DNA of 64,000 nt from Pseudomonas baltica. GTDB taxonomy: Bacteria; Pseudomonadota; Gammaproteobacteria; Pseudomonadales; Pseudomonadaceae. Positions 24,548-32,826 of the stretch are shown here, in pieces. The stretch covers positions 4,374,501 through 4,438,500 of the forward strand of contig NZ_CP134771.1 of the NCBI RefSeq assembly GCF_031880315.1, read 5' to 3'. Under the pieces are notes generated by a model that saw only the letters and a list, made by a program, of their open reading frames with translations, made no database searches and had not been told where the DNA came from. How positions within the stretch are numbered: position 1 is the stretch's first letter; each line of letters starts with the position of its first letter. Made by a program: the position numbers and the translations under genes.

Positions 24548-24575
24548 AAAAAGCCCGCTCGTAGGCGGGCCTTTT
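24548..24575 (+). terminator. Early rightward terminator
   Basis: Stem GCCCGC / GCGGGC with a 6-nt loop, then CTTTT; A run on the left makes it bidirectional. It lies between cro and the replication operon, where lambdoid phages use antitermination. Confidence 0.8.
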
Positions 24576-24631
24576 AACCACTCCCTTGCCGGGGAGCTTA
24601 TCAAATCTTCGTTCTATAGGAGGACGAATTA

Positions 24632-25057
24632 ATGCACCCGAAAAATACCACTGCTCCTCCAAGAGCACAAGAGTCCTCGGACATTCAAGTCGAGGCAGAC
24701 ATGCCGCTCGGCCTCATTTGGTTCACCGTCGATCAGGTCCTGCCAAACATTAGGATTCAAGGCATGCCCATTCTCGACAAGAATTTGGCGCTCGAACTTC
24801 GGCCTGCAATCGCATCTGCGGTACCCGACGTCAGGGTGATTGTCCAGACCTGCGCGGGCGATGCCGAGGACTTCGAGATCGTAACCCCGCGCGCTGCGCG
24901 CAACCGGGACCTCATTATCTCGTGCCGATCCGCAGATCGTCCGGGCCACGAATACTTGGCCCGCCTCGGCCAATTCGGCCGGTACGACCCGCGCCAGTCG
25001 GCGCCACAAAACGAAGAGGTGCCATTTCGTGGCGCGCAACTGGAGAACGGGCAATGA
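24632..25057 (+). CDS. Phage early protein of unknown function
   Basis: 141 aa; strong RBS AGGAGG. Contains MPLGLIWFTVDQVLPNI and DLIISCRSADRPGHEYLARLGQFG; no motif recognised. First gene of an operon in which each gene overlaps the next by a few bases, ending with the helicase. Possibly a phage single-strand binding or recombination accessory factor, but nothing proves it. Confidence 0.7.
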   Translation: MHPKNTTAPPRAQESSDIQVEADMPLGLIWFTVDQVLPNIRIQGMPILDKNLALELRPAIASAVPDVRVIVQTCAGDAEDFEIVTPRAARNRDLIISCRSADRPGHEYLARLGQFGRYDPRQSAPQNEEVPFRGAQLENGQ

Positions 25058-25344
25058 ACACATATCCATCCGTTCTGGAAATCGAAGGCGAACTGCTCGC
25101 CGAGGTCAATCTTACCGCCGAGCAAATGGCCAAGATGAACCATGCGCGCGCGGTGTTCCGCGAGCTGCACTCGATCCTGATGTTCCAGATCATCCCGTCG
25201 CTCGATGGCGGTTGGACCAATCCGCTCGCCTCGCAGATCGAGTGCCGCCTCGAAGCGATCAGCTTTGACAGCTGCAATTTTCTTTGGAAAAAGCGTCATG
25301 TCGGTGCCGCGCACGACGCGGTGAATGTTGGGGGTGTCCAGTGA
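25054..25344 (+). CDS. Phage early protein of unknown function
   Basis: 96 aa from ATG 25054, overlapping the previous stop (ATGA). Mostly helical: LLAEVNLTAEQMAKMNHARAVF. Two Cys residues in IECRL and DSCNF. Unrecognised. Ends in a GTGA overlap with the ORF6N gene. Confidence 0.68.
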   Translation: MNTYPSVLEIEGELLAEVNLTAEQMAKMNHARAVFRELHSILMFQIIPSLDGGWTNPLASQIECRLEAISFDSCNFLWKKRHVGAAHDAVNVGGVQ

Positions 25345-26117
25345 ACCTGATCACCATCCACAACACCACCATGCCAGTCGTCGAGTACCGCGGCCAGCGT
25401 GTCGTGACCTTGGCGATGATCGACCAGGTGCATGAGAGGCCAGAAGGGACTGCGCGCCGCAACTTCAATGAACACCGAGATCGCTTTGTTGAGGGCCGCG
25501 ACTGCTTCGAAGTGACTGCGGACGATATTCGTACGCAGTCGATTGCCCAAGCATTCGCGCCTCGCACCGCGAAAGGGGTCTTGCTGACTGAGCGCGGCTA
25601 CATGCTGCTCACCAAGCCGTTCAACGACGATCTCGCGTGGGATGTTCAGTCTCGACTGGTTGACGAGTACTTCCGAACCGCATCGCCCCCCGCACTTCCC
25701 GGCGACTACATCACCGCTCTTGAGCACCTGCTGGCCACCAAACGCTCCGAGCAACTCGCGATTGAACAGCGAGACCACGCGGTAGCGACCAAGGCAGAGA
25801 TCGGCACTAGGCGCGAAGCCACTGCCATGGCCACTGCTTCCGCAGCAGTGCGGCAAGTCCGCACTCTTCAGGCCGAACTTGGCCGTGGCTGTCTCCAGGC
25901 GACCGTCTCCGCCGTTGAGAAGGCCGCCAAGCGCAAGTTCGGCAAGCAGGGGTTTCGCCCGCTTAAAAATTGGTGCGCTTTACACGGCGTCGCCGCGCCG
26001 AAGGTTCTCGACTCTCGTTATGGCTGGGTTCGCTCCTGGCCCGCTGCCGCCTGGGAGGCCGTTTACCAAATTGATCTGGCTGACCTGTTCGGCGCCGATG
26101 GAGATTCGCAATGCTGA
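25341..26117 (+). CDS. ORF6N-domain protein (antirepressor-like)
   Basis: 258 aa from GTG 25341 (GTGA overlap); ATG 25371 is an alternative. MPVVEYRGQRVVTLAMIDQVH...RRNFNEHRDRFVEGRDCFEV is the ORF6N DNA-binding domain of phage antirepressors. A coiled region with QLAIEQRDHAVATKAEIG follows, then a KilA-C-like C-terminus (GRGCLQATVSAVEKAAKRKFG). May counteract the CI repressor or control early genes. Confidence 0.82.
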   Translation: MNLITIHNTTMPVVEYRGQRVVTLAMIDQVHERPEGTARRNFNEHRDRFVEGRDCFEVTADDIRTQSIAQAFAPRTAKGVLLTERGYMLLTKPFNDDLAWDVQSRLVDEYFRTASPPALPGDYITALEHLLATKRSEQLAIEQRDHAVATKAEIGTRREATAMATASAAVRQVRTLQAELGRGCLQATVSAVEKAAKRKFGKQGFRPLKNWCALHGVAAPKVLDSRYGWVRSWPAAAWEAVYQIDLADLFGADGDSQC

Positions 26118-26734
26118 AAATGACTGTTGAAAAAGCTCAGAAGATCGCCGACATCGCAGCCAAGCCGGGCTGCAGCGCCAGCACCCACTTCATCCTCATC
26201 CAGCACGTGACCCGCAACCTGTTGCGCCACCGCAAGGAGATTTTTTCTGAGCGTCGAGCGTTCCACCGCCAGGCGGCGAAGCTCAAGCCATACCTGCCAT
26301 TCGCCAGAAAGGCGATCGATGAGCTCAACGCGCGGGGCGACGGCCATCGCGCTCAAGAGTTGGAAGGTAACGACCATGTCCTAACGGGTATCGGCCATAT
26401 GCTAATGCGCGATCGCGAAGGGGCCTATGAGGCACTGGGGTTCGAAAAACTCTGTGACCTGCTCAGCATCAACCCGGTCCACCGGGCTGAGGCTAGGCTC
26501 CGCCAAGAAGAGCGCAGCCTGGCAGGGCTGATCTACGTCTCTCGCCTCGAGAACAGCGTGAGCCCGCGGCTCGACAACTGGGGCGATGGTGGACCGCTGT
26601 TCGAAGCCTGCTTCGCCACCTTGGTGGAGTGGTTGAAGACCGCGCCCAAAGAAGATCTCCCGGACCTCTTCGGCCCCGGGTCGCCGTTCGACGGCGTGCG
26701 GCTGGTTGAAGTCAAAGCGGAGACCCTGCAATGA
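26111..26734 (+). CDS. Phage early protein of unknown function
   Basis: 207 aa; overlaps its neighbours at both ends (7 and 4 bp). N-terminal helical region with RNLLRHRKEIFSERRAFHRQ is strongly basic, the C-terminus acidic (APKEDLPDLFGPGSPFDG). The HFILIQHVTRN segment and general place suggest DNA metabolism, but no family is recognised. Confidence 0.7.
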   Translation: MLKMTVEKAQKIADIAAKPGCSASTHFILIQHVTRNLLRHRKEIFSERRAFHRQAAKLKPYLPFARKAIDELNARGDGHRAQELEGNDHVLTGIGHMLMRDREGAYEALGFEKLCDLLSINPVHRAEARLRQEERSLAGLIYVSRLENSVSPRLDNWGDGGPLFEACFATLVEWLKTAPKEDLPDLFGPGSPFDGVRLVEVKAETLQ

Positions 26735-27222
26735 GCCTGGAATCAGTAGTTTGGGCGCTGGCGCAGACCAGTCTTGAGCCTATCGATAAGTTCGTCTTGA
26801 TGTGCATGTGTGACAGTGCGCAGGAAAACCAGGCGACGATCGCCGACGCCAGCATCGCTCGCTATACCAACTTGTCCGAAGATGAAGTGCTTCTGGCTGT
26901 CGAACGGCTGGTACGTCGAGGGCTTATCCGGCGACATGCCGTTGGACAGTACTTCCTCGCCATTCCGGTAGATCCGCCGTTGAAGCGGACATATCGCAAG
27001 AAAGTGATCAACTCGCGCATGCGTCTCGCGGTATTCGAGCGAGACGGCTACGCCTGCCTCCGCTGCAAAAGCCAGAAGGACCTCAGAGCAGATCACGTTT
27101 TTCCTGAAAGCTATGGGGGAGAAACTTCGCTGGGGAATCTCCAAACTCTTTGCGCCTTGTGCAACAGCTGGAAGGGCACCAAGACGATTGATTTCCGTAA
27201 GGTGCCGGAGGTATCCGCATGA
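26731..27222 (+). CDS. Winged-helix / HNH endonuclease protein
   Basis: 163 aa. Residues 1-80 resemble a winged helix (IARYTNLSEDEVLLAVERLVRRGLIRR). Residues 90-155 hold an HNH nuclease: VFERDGYACLRC, DHVFPESYGGETSLGNLQTLCALCN, with CxxC-type zinc ligands and the catalytic His of DHVFP. HNH proteins of this size occur in phage early regions and can act in replication, packaging or homing. Confidence 0.82.
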   Translation: MSLESVVWALAQTSLEPIDKFVLMCMCDSAQENQATIADASIARYTNLSEDEVLLAVERLVRRGLIRRHAVGQYFLAIPVDPPLKRTYRKKVINSRMRLAVFERDGYACLRCKSQKDLRADHVFPESYGGETSLGNLQTLCALCNSWKGTKTIDFRKVPEVSA

Positions 27223-28007
27223 GCATCATCCGCGCCCCTCGCCCTGAGGGGAATTTCTACCTGTTGAACAAGGCGATCAGCGAAGACCGGCGCCTGAGCT
27301 GGGCTGCTCGGGGTGTTCTCGTGTTCCTGCTGGGCAAGCCTGACCACTGGCGTGTGTCGCCTGCGCATCTTCGTGGGGAGACCGCGACATCAGTCAAGCC
27401 GACCGGCCGCGATGGCATCTACGGTCTCTTGGACGAGCTGATCAAGGCGGGCTATGTCCGCCGTGAACAACCGCGCACAGAGGCCGGTGTGCTAGGGGAA
27501 GTCACTTACATGGTGTCCGAAACACCGCTTCCGGATTCACCGTATCCGGCTGGACCGCATACGGCTCAACCGCATCCGGCAAATCCGACACTAGTAAGTA
27601 TTGAAGGTAAGCAAGGACTGAGTGAAGCAGCAAGCACTGAAAACCCTTCGGGCAAACCGGACCCAATGGAAGGCTTTGAAATGTTCTGGAAGCTTTACCC
27701 GAACGGGAAGGGCAAGCAGGAAGCAGCAACAGCATGGAAGCGCCTCAAGCCTGACGCCGATCTTCGCCAAACGTTGATGACTGCCCTTGGGCAACATTCC
27801 GTCTCCCGCGACTGGACCAAGGACGATGGGCAATACGTCCCCATGGCTTCGACCTGGCTCAACAAGAAACGCTACCTGGATGACCTGAAGCCGGCACGAG
27901 CTGGCACTGGTAACTCCCGCCACACCGGCCTGGACAAGATCGACCACACCGCCGGCCTTGAGACGGACGAGCACGGCAATTACCGAATCGGGGAGGCAGC
28001 GCAATGA
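27219..28007 (+). CDS. Replication initiator, phage O-like
   Basis: 262 aa. N-terminal winged helix (MSIIRAPRPEGNFYLLNKAIS...LSWAARGVLVFLLGKPDHW, about 1-95) of the phage replication protein O / helix-turn-helix type. A Pro-rich linker (PYPAG PHTAQ PHPAN, about 103-121) follows, then a C-terminal helicase-loader-binding-type domain (FEMFWKLYPNGKGKQEAATAW). The linker DNA is made of four 15-bp iterons, as in lambda where the origin lies inside gene O. Lies directly before the DnaC-like and DnaB-like genes. Confidence 0.85.
   Translation: MSIIRAPRPEGNFYLLNKAISEDRRLSWAARGVLVFLLGKPDHWRVSPAHLRGETATSVKPTGRDGIYGLLDELIKAGYVRREQPRTEAGVLGEVTYMVSETPLPDSPYPAGPHTAQPHPANPTLVSIEGKQGLSEAASTENPSGKPDPMEGFEMFWKLYPNGKGKQEAATAWKRLKPDADLRQTLMTALGQHSVSRDWTKDDGQYVPMASTWLNKKRYLDDLKPARAGTGNSRHTGLDKIDHTAGLETDEHGNYRIGEAAQ
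27524..27583. repeat. Four 15-bp iterons, candidate phage replication origin
   Basis: Units start at 27524, 27539, 27554 and 27569 with exact 15-bp spacing. Each holds ACCG-N-(A/T)T-N-CGG, a near-palindromic core. They encode a five-residue repeat of the O-like protein. Number, spacing and location mimic the lambda ori iterons. A moderately AT-richer stretch follows (27584-27620). Confidence 0.75.
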
Positions 28008-28792
28008 CCACACGACCACGCTTCACAATCGAAACCCGCGCTGGCCAGTGTACCGAGCACGGTCAGTACCCTAACGCGCTGGTGGAACAGTTCGGCGCCG
28101 ATCCGGTCTGGTATGGCTGCCCCCGTTGTCACTTTGACCGCCGCCACGCCGCTGACCTCACTGTCCGCGCTGGCGGTGCTCTGGAGCACACCAAGCGTCA
28201 ACTGAACAACCAACTACTCGATGCTGCCATTCCGCTGCGCTTCCAGCAGGCCACGCTAGAGAACTGGGTTGCCGGGAATGACCAAGCCAAGGTGCGCGTC
28301 TGGAACGTCGTCTGCGGCTTCGTAGAGGCCTTCGCTGAAAACTTCGAAGTGGGTCGCTGTGTGATGCTACTGGGCAAGGTCGGAACCGGCAAAACCCATT
28401 TGGCCACCGCGATGCTTCAGCAGAGCCTTCGGTACTTCGGTACCCAGGGGATGCGCGGCCTGTACACAACGGCCGGCGGAATTATCCGCTCAGTGAAGTC
28501 CACGTTTGGCGCTCAGGGCAAAACAGAGGCGCAGGTCTACGCCGGGATGATCGCCCCGCACCTACTGGTGATTGATGAGGTAGGCCTGCAGAACGGTACG
28601 GACTTCGAGCGCCAGGTGCTTTTCGAGGTCATCAACGGCCGATACGAGCAGACCAAGCCGACCATCGTGGTCTCGAACCTGTCGGTTCCTCAACTGCGCG
28701 AGTGCCTGGGTGACCGGGCCGTCGACCGGCTTCGCGACCGTGGTGGACTGGTTGAGGTATTCGGCTGGGCATCGGCGCGGGGTGCAGCATGA
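28004..28792 (+). CDS. DnaC-like helicase loader ATPase
   Basis: 262 aa. N-terminal zinc-type motif CTEHGQY...CPRCHF (16-43), then AAA+ ATPase: Walker A GKVGTGKT (124-131), Walker B LLVIDEVG (about 187-194), sensor 1 TIVVSNLS, Arg finger region DRAVDRLRDRGG. Family: DnaC/IstB-like loaders. Follows the O-like initiator with an ATGA overlap and precedes the helicase with another. Confidence 0.9.
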   Translation: MTTRPRFTIETRAGQCTEHGQYPNALVEQFGADPVWYGCPRCHFDRRHAADLTVRAGGALEHTKRQLNNQLLDAAIPLRFQQATLENWVAGNDQAKVRVWNVVCGFVEAFAENFEVGRCVMLLGKVGTGKTHLATAMLQQSLRYFGTQGMRGLYTTAGGIIRSVKSTFGAQGKTEAQVYAGMIAPHLLVIDEVGLQNGTDFERQVLFEVINGRYEQTKPTIVVSNLSVPQLRECLGDRAVDRLRDRGGLVEVFGWASARGAA

Positions 28793-30165
28793 GAGAGCTC
28801 TTTTCGATTGAGGCTGAGCACGCGTTGCTGGGCGCTTTGATGCTGAACGCCACCCTGTTCGACGACATCACCAGCAAAGTGAACAGCCGGGATTTCAGCG
28901 ACTTGGAAAACGCGGCGCTGTACGAAGCCATCCTCGAAACGCACGCCTCTGGCCAGCCCATTGATCCGGTGACTGTGGGTATCGAGCGGCCTACGCTGCC
29001 CAGTGGCAACCGGACGATCGCCTACGCCGGCGAGATCGCGGCGAATACGCCCAGCATTGCGAACTGGAAGGCTTATCGCCGCACCGTGCTTGAACGGTCG
29101 GCGCTGCGCAAGGTGATCGAAGTAGCGGAAGTGATCCGCGACAGCGCGAGCGAGGATAAGCCGGTCTCCGAGATTATTGCCATGGCCCAGCAGGCCACCG
29201 CCGACTTGCGCAATCTCGATGACGATGCCCCGCGGTATCGCCGTCTCGATGAATTCATGGGTGATGCAAGCCAGGCCATCGACGACAAGGCCAACGGCCG
29301 GGCGCCTACCTGGCCCGACACCGGGCTCAAGGATTTGGACGAGCTGGTCCAAGGAATCAGGCCGAAGAAAGTCACGGTCATCGCGGGGTTGCCAGGTAGC
29401 GGCAAGACCACGCTGGGCCTGCAAATCGCACAGCACAATGCGATTCGGACGCACAAACCGTGGCTGATCTTTTCCATCGAGATGCCCGGGGAGGAACTGG
29501 GCGTCCGAGCCATAGCTTCGCTTGGAGGCATCGACCTGCGGCGCTTGGATAATCCGGAGCGGATGAAGACCGAGGACTGGGCGAATATGGTCAACGCAGT
29601 TGCGCAAGCGGTTGGTGCGCCGCTGTTCATCTGTGAAGACGCAGTGCAAACCCCGGCGTCCATCCGTGCTACCGCCCGCCAGTGCGAGCGCGAGCACGGG
29701 CTGGCTGGGATCATGGTCGACTACCTCGGACTGATCAAAGCGGAGCAAAAGGGACGGACGCGAAGCGAGGAGGTCGGCACCATCAGCAAGGCGCTACTGC
29801 GTCTGGCCAAGGAGATGAACATCCCGGTGATCGAGCTGGCCCAGTTGAACCGGGACTCCACGAAGCGCGTCGGCAAGAAGCCGCAATCCAGCGACTTGCG
29901 CGACTCTGGAGAGATCGAGGCCGATGCCTCCTGCATTCTGATGGTTCATCGGGACATGGACACCGAGGAAGGCCAGAACGGTGTCACCGAAATCCTGATG
30001 ACTAAGTGTCGTCACGCGAAGGTCGGCAGTTGCGTGCTCCAGCAGCAGGGCGAGTACGGCCGGTTCGTCAACTTCATCGGCAACCCTTACCCGTCAGACG
30101 AAGAGGTCGAGATGGGTCGAGTGGTCAAGTTCACGAGCCGGAAGGGGAGAAGAGACTATGAGTAA
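28789..30165 (+). CDS. DnaB-like replicative helicase
   Basis: 458 aa. N-terminal DnaB domain (EAEHALLGALMLN...) about 1-100, linker helix, RecA-like ATPase with Walker A GLPGSGKT (200-207), H1a/Walker B region GIMVDYLGLI, and LAQLNRDSTKR and DSGEIEADASCILMVHR motifs. Phage-encoded 5'-3' helicase that recruits the replisome at the iteron origin (inference). Confidence 0.93.
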   Translation: MRELFSIEAEHALLGALMLNATLFDDITSKVNSRDFSDLENAALYEAILETHASGQPIDPVTVGIERPTLPSGNRTIAYAGEIAANTPSIANWKAYRRTVLERSALRKVIEVAEVIRDSASEDKPVSEIIAMAQQATADLRNLDDDAPRYRRLDEFMGDASQAIDDKANGRAPTWPDTGLKDLDELVQGIRPKKVTVIAGLPGSGKTTLGLQIAQHNAIRTHKPWLIFSIEMPGEELGVRAIASLGGIDLRRLDNPERMKTEDWANMVNAVAQAVGAPLFICEDAVQTPASIRATARQCEREHGLAGIMVDYLGLIKAEQKGRTRSEEVGTISKALLRLAKEMNIPVIELAQLNRDSTKRVGKKPQSSDLRDSGEIEADASCILMVHRDMDTEEGQNGVTEILMTKCRHAKVGSCVLQQQGEYGRFVNFIGNPYPSDEEVEMGRVVKFTSRKGRRDYE

Positions 30166-30766
30166 GGTGACCGTGATGGCATCCCGCAAAATGCTGGCGG
30201 ACTTCAGCCCGGCTATTTACCGCAACGTCATGTCGGCGATCGTCCGGGTGTTGGCGGCCGACAGCATCGACAACTCAACCAAGCAGAGCTGGCAGAAGCT
30301 GATCGACTCAGGGGCCAGTTCGGGAGGCTTCAGGGCGCTTCTGTCTGCCCGCGACCAATTCGATTACGACTGCTGCCTTCACGCGCTGTTGCACCGCGAG
30401 TTGAGCCCGGCGCACTGGGATGTGCTGGTGGGCCGATACTCGACCAGCAAGGGCAATCGGGTGGGTGCGATATCCCGGACAATCCCGCGCATCACCTCGC
30501 CAGCCCCGGCGCTGTTCATCTACAAGGCGACCACCGTGTGGTTCATTCCCAAGATGAAGGGCAAGCAAGGCAAGCGCTCGACTGATGTGGCTGTCCTTCC
30601 CGACGAGTTCTACGACATCAACACCTGGGACACGGAAGCGCGTCCAGATTCGACCAGGGGCCGCTGGCGGCTTGGAATCCATAAATGCTTGGCCGCAATG
30701 GAGGAGGCAGCAGTGGTCCATGTGACGGAGCTGCTGGACAGGGAGCAGTTATTGGACGGGACTTGA
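30158..30766 (+). CDS. Phage protein in antiterminator-Q position
   Basis: 202 aa, overlapping the helicase by 8 bp. HRELSPAHWDVLVGRYSTSK is reminiscent of HTH regions of late antiterminators, and RRWRLGI-like text comes near the C-terminus (RGRWRLGIHKCLAAMEEA). Last gene of the early operon, where lambdoid phages place Q, but I cannot identify the family with certainty. Confidence 0.6.
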   Translation: MSKVTVMASRKMLADFSPAIYRNVMSAIVRVLAADSIDNSTKQSWQKLIDSGASSGGFRALLSARDQFDYDCCLHALLHRELSPAHWDVLVGRYSTSKGNRVGAISRTIPRITSPAPALFIYKATTVWFIPKMKGKQGKRSTDVAVLPDEFYDINTWDTEARPDSTRGRWRLGIHKCLAAMEEAAVVHVTELLDREQLLDGT

Positions 30767-30903
30767 TAGATAGGGCAGTAGTAAACCGTCTCTGCATGCG
30801 GCCCATCCAGCCGCATGGAAATAAAGAGAACATAAGCATCGTTTCACGGTCACTCGAAGGGCGAGGGGTTTTTCATGCTACCGAAGCTTTTGAGGGACAT
30901 ACC

Positions 30904-31314
30904 ATGCTGAATATCGTCTCAATCTCTCTTGCTGATGCGAAGCGGGTAATTGGAGCCGCAGAATCCAAAGCATCGTCCATTGGATCGCCAAGCAATATTG
31001 CGGTGGTAGACGCGGGCGGGAATCTGGTAGCTCACGTCCGGATGGACGGGGCTCAGTTAGCAAGTATTACCCATTCGATCAATAAGGCCTTCACGAGTCT
31101 TGCTTGCAAAACGGCGACTGGTGATCTCGCGTCTGACGCAAAGCCGGGCGGGCAATTTTACGGAATTTCCAATTCGGTCGATGGGCGGATCATCACTTTC
31201 GCAGGCGGCATTCCATTAATCGATGGAGACGCTTACGTTGGCGCGGTTGGCGTCAGTGGAGGAACGGGGGAGCAGGATCAGGCCGTGGCGGAAGCCGCAG
31301 TTGCCGCGCTCTAA
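30904..31314 (+). CDS. GlcG/HbpS-family protein (cargo)
   Basis: 136 aa from ATG 30904 (GAGGGA 7 nt upstream). SLADAKRVIGAAESKA, NIAVVDAGGNLVAHVRMDGA, GGIPLIDGDAYVGAVGVSGG are characteristic of the GlcG/HbpS (heme-degrading/cobalamin-adenosyltransferase-like) family. It is not a phage structural or replication function. Next to an SDR gene it forms a small metabolic cargo unit between the early operon and the late genes. Confidence 0.88.
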   Translation: MLNIVSISLADAKRVIGAAESKASSIGSPSNIAVVDAGGNLVAHVRMDGAQLASITHSINKAFTSLACKTATGDLASDAKPGGQFYGISNSVDGRIITFAGGIPLIDGDAYVGAVGVSGGTGEQDQAVAEAAVAAL

Positions 31315-31346
31315 CCTTGAAAATCTCATTTATTTAGGAAAAACTC

Positions 31347-32186
31347 ATGACAGTTCTCGTAACAGGAGCAGGCACTGGATTTGGCTACGAAGTGGCTTTG
31401 AGGCTCGCTGCCAAGGGCATTGACGTCATTGCGGGAGTGGAGATCGTTGCGCAGGTACACGGCTTGGAACAGGAGGCCCGCCGACGTGGCGTGAGTCTTC
31501 AGATCGAAAAACTGGACGTCACTGACGACGGCGACCGTCGCAAGGCCGCGGAGTGGGACGTGGACGTACTTCTGAACAATGCGGGAATCTCTGAGGGCGG
31601 AGCGACGGTGGATATTCCTGCCGAAAACCTTCGCCGCCAGTATGAGGTCAATGTGATTGGCCCTTTGATGCTGACTCAGCTTGTCGTCAAAAAAATGGTC
31701 AAAAAGCAACGTGGCAAAGTCGTTTTTATGTCCTCAGTGGCTGGCTTGACCACAGATCCGTTTGCAGGAGCTTATGCATCCTCTAAGCATGCAATCGAGG
31801 CGATCGCTGATGCGATGAGCCAGGAACTTAAAGAGTTCGGAATTGAAGTCGCAACCGTCAATCCCGGCCCATTCCTCACAGGATTCAATGACCGGATGTT
31901 CGAAAGCTGGAAAAGCTGGACGGATGACGTTTCAAGCCGCCTCTTCGATTATAGTAACCTTGCCTTCCCACATGGGCAGTATGACCCCGAGCCGGTTTTC
32001 GAGACCACGATCGGTGTGATCACTGGGGCGATTGGCACTTACCGAAACGTAGAACCCAAAGAGATTATTACCCAACAACGGGAGCAGTTAGACGCAGTTT
32101 GGTCTCGGAAAAGTAATGAAGGATTGGGCCGACGTGCTGAATTGGTCCAGAAGGCGTATGACATCAAGCCAGGTACGTCAGTCTGA
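31347..32186 (+). CDS. SDR family oxidoreductase (cargo)
   Basis: 279 aa. TGAGTGFGYE cofactor loop (6-15), NNAG (77-80), Ser in VFMSSVAG and YASSK (Tyr/Lys pair, about 147-151). Extended C-terminus versus classical SDRs. Lies 32 bp after the GlcG-like gene and shares its terminator. Substrate unknown. The pair probably gives the lysogen a metabolic trait. Confidence 0.9.
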   Translation: MTVLVTGAGTGFGYEVALRLAAKGIDVIAGVEIVAQVHGLEQEARRRGVSLQIEKLDVTDDGDRRKAAEWDVDVLLNNAGISEGGATVDIPAENLRRQYEVNVIGPLMLTQLVVKKMVKKQRGKVVFMSSVAGLTTDPFAGAYASSKHAIEAIADAMSQELKEFGIEVATVNPGPFLTGFNDRMFESWKSWTDDVSSRLFDYSNLAFPHGQYDPEPVFETTIGVITGAIGTYRNVEPKEIITQQREQLDAVWSRKSNEGLGRRAELVQKAYDIKPGTSV

Positions 32187-32276
32187 TGCCAAAACATTTG
32201 GCGGCTTGACAATGATGGGTAAATGAGCGAAATTGCCATCCATCAATTGATCCCTGCGCGTTAAGGGGATCGATAG

Positions 32277-32307
32277 AAAGCCCGGCCATTGAGTCGGGCT
32301 TTTTTGT
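32277..32307 (+). terminator. Terminator after the cargo pair
   Basis: AAAGCCCGGC-CATTGA-GTCGGGCTTTTTT: stem with one mismatch and a T6 tail. Confidence 0.88.
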
Positions 32308-32359
32308 GCGCGAAAAACCGCTATCATCCTCCGACATGGAGAAATTGATAGGTGCGAAC

Positions 32360-32560
32360 ATGGCCGTGTATTCGGTAAAGAGTAAGCTGACCCCTGGCGG
32401 CAGGCGATGGGCAGTTTTTGTAGGCGCCAAGAAAGTCTCCGAAACGTTCGATGGCGAAGAGGCAGCTAATGCATGGGCTAAGCGCCTCGAAGAAGAATTC
32501 AACGCTCGGAAATCCACGATAGATCCTCCTTCTGAGGAAGATGATTCTCCGAATCCTTGA
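32360..32560 (+). CDS. 66-aa phage protein
   Basis: From ATG 32360 (ATAGGTG 7 nt upstream; ATG 32336 is possible but lacks a Shine-Dalgarno). MAVYSVKSKLTPGGRRWAVF then VSETFDGEEAANAWAKRLEE: short beta hairpin plus helix, like an Arm/AP2-type DNA-binding fold, acidic tail. Unrecognised. Confidence 0.6.
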   Translation: MAVYSVKSKLTPGGRRWAVFVGAKKVSETFDGEEAANAWAKRLEEEFNARKSTIDPPSEEDDSPNP

Positions 32561-32562
32561 AG

Positions 32563-32597
32563 TTAGGCCCTGCCATTGAGTGGGGCTTTGTGTTTTT
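32563..32597 (+). terminator. Weak terminator before the tRNA-like sequence
   Basis: AGGCCC and GGGGCTT form a short stem around TGCCATTGAGT, with a later TTTTTT at 32593-32598. It repeats the CATTGAGT loop of the previous terminator. Confidence 0.5.
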
Positions 32598-32674
32598 TGC
32601 GGGGTGGAGCAGCCTGGTAGCTCGTTGAGCTCAAAACCCAAAGGTCGCTGGTTCGAACCCACCTATTGCGGCCG
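32598..32674 (+). tRNA. Degenerate initiator-tRNA-like sequence, anticodon CAA
   Basis: 77 nt, the length of tRNA-fMet. The D-arm GGAGCAGCCTGGTAGCTC differs from the fMet D-arm I remember by one base. T-arm GCTGG-TTCGAAC-CCACC has one mismatch. The anticodon stem TTGAG/CCCAA has an A-C mismatch where initiators have three G-C pairs, and the loop CTCAAAA gives CAA in place of CAT. The acceptor stem is poor (two Watson-Crick pairs, several G-T, one G-A) and the end reads GCCG. Probably a decayed initiator-type tRNA; function doubtful. Confidence 0.6.
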
Positions 32675-32826
32675 AACCCCCCGACTGGCCGCGGTTAAAT
32701 GTCGCGCTAAAAATATCTCTATATCTTCGTTTAGGTAGGGTTCCATACCATTCAGCTGTGCACGGCCACCGAAGTCGCCGTCTTCTGCTATAAAATGAAA
32801 TGGACCTCGTACGGCGGGCAGTCATC

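Noticed and set aside
32598..32674. Functional tRNA-Leu(CAA)
   Set aside because: No long variable arm and initiator-type D-arm; it cannot be a normal leucine tRNA despite the anticodon.
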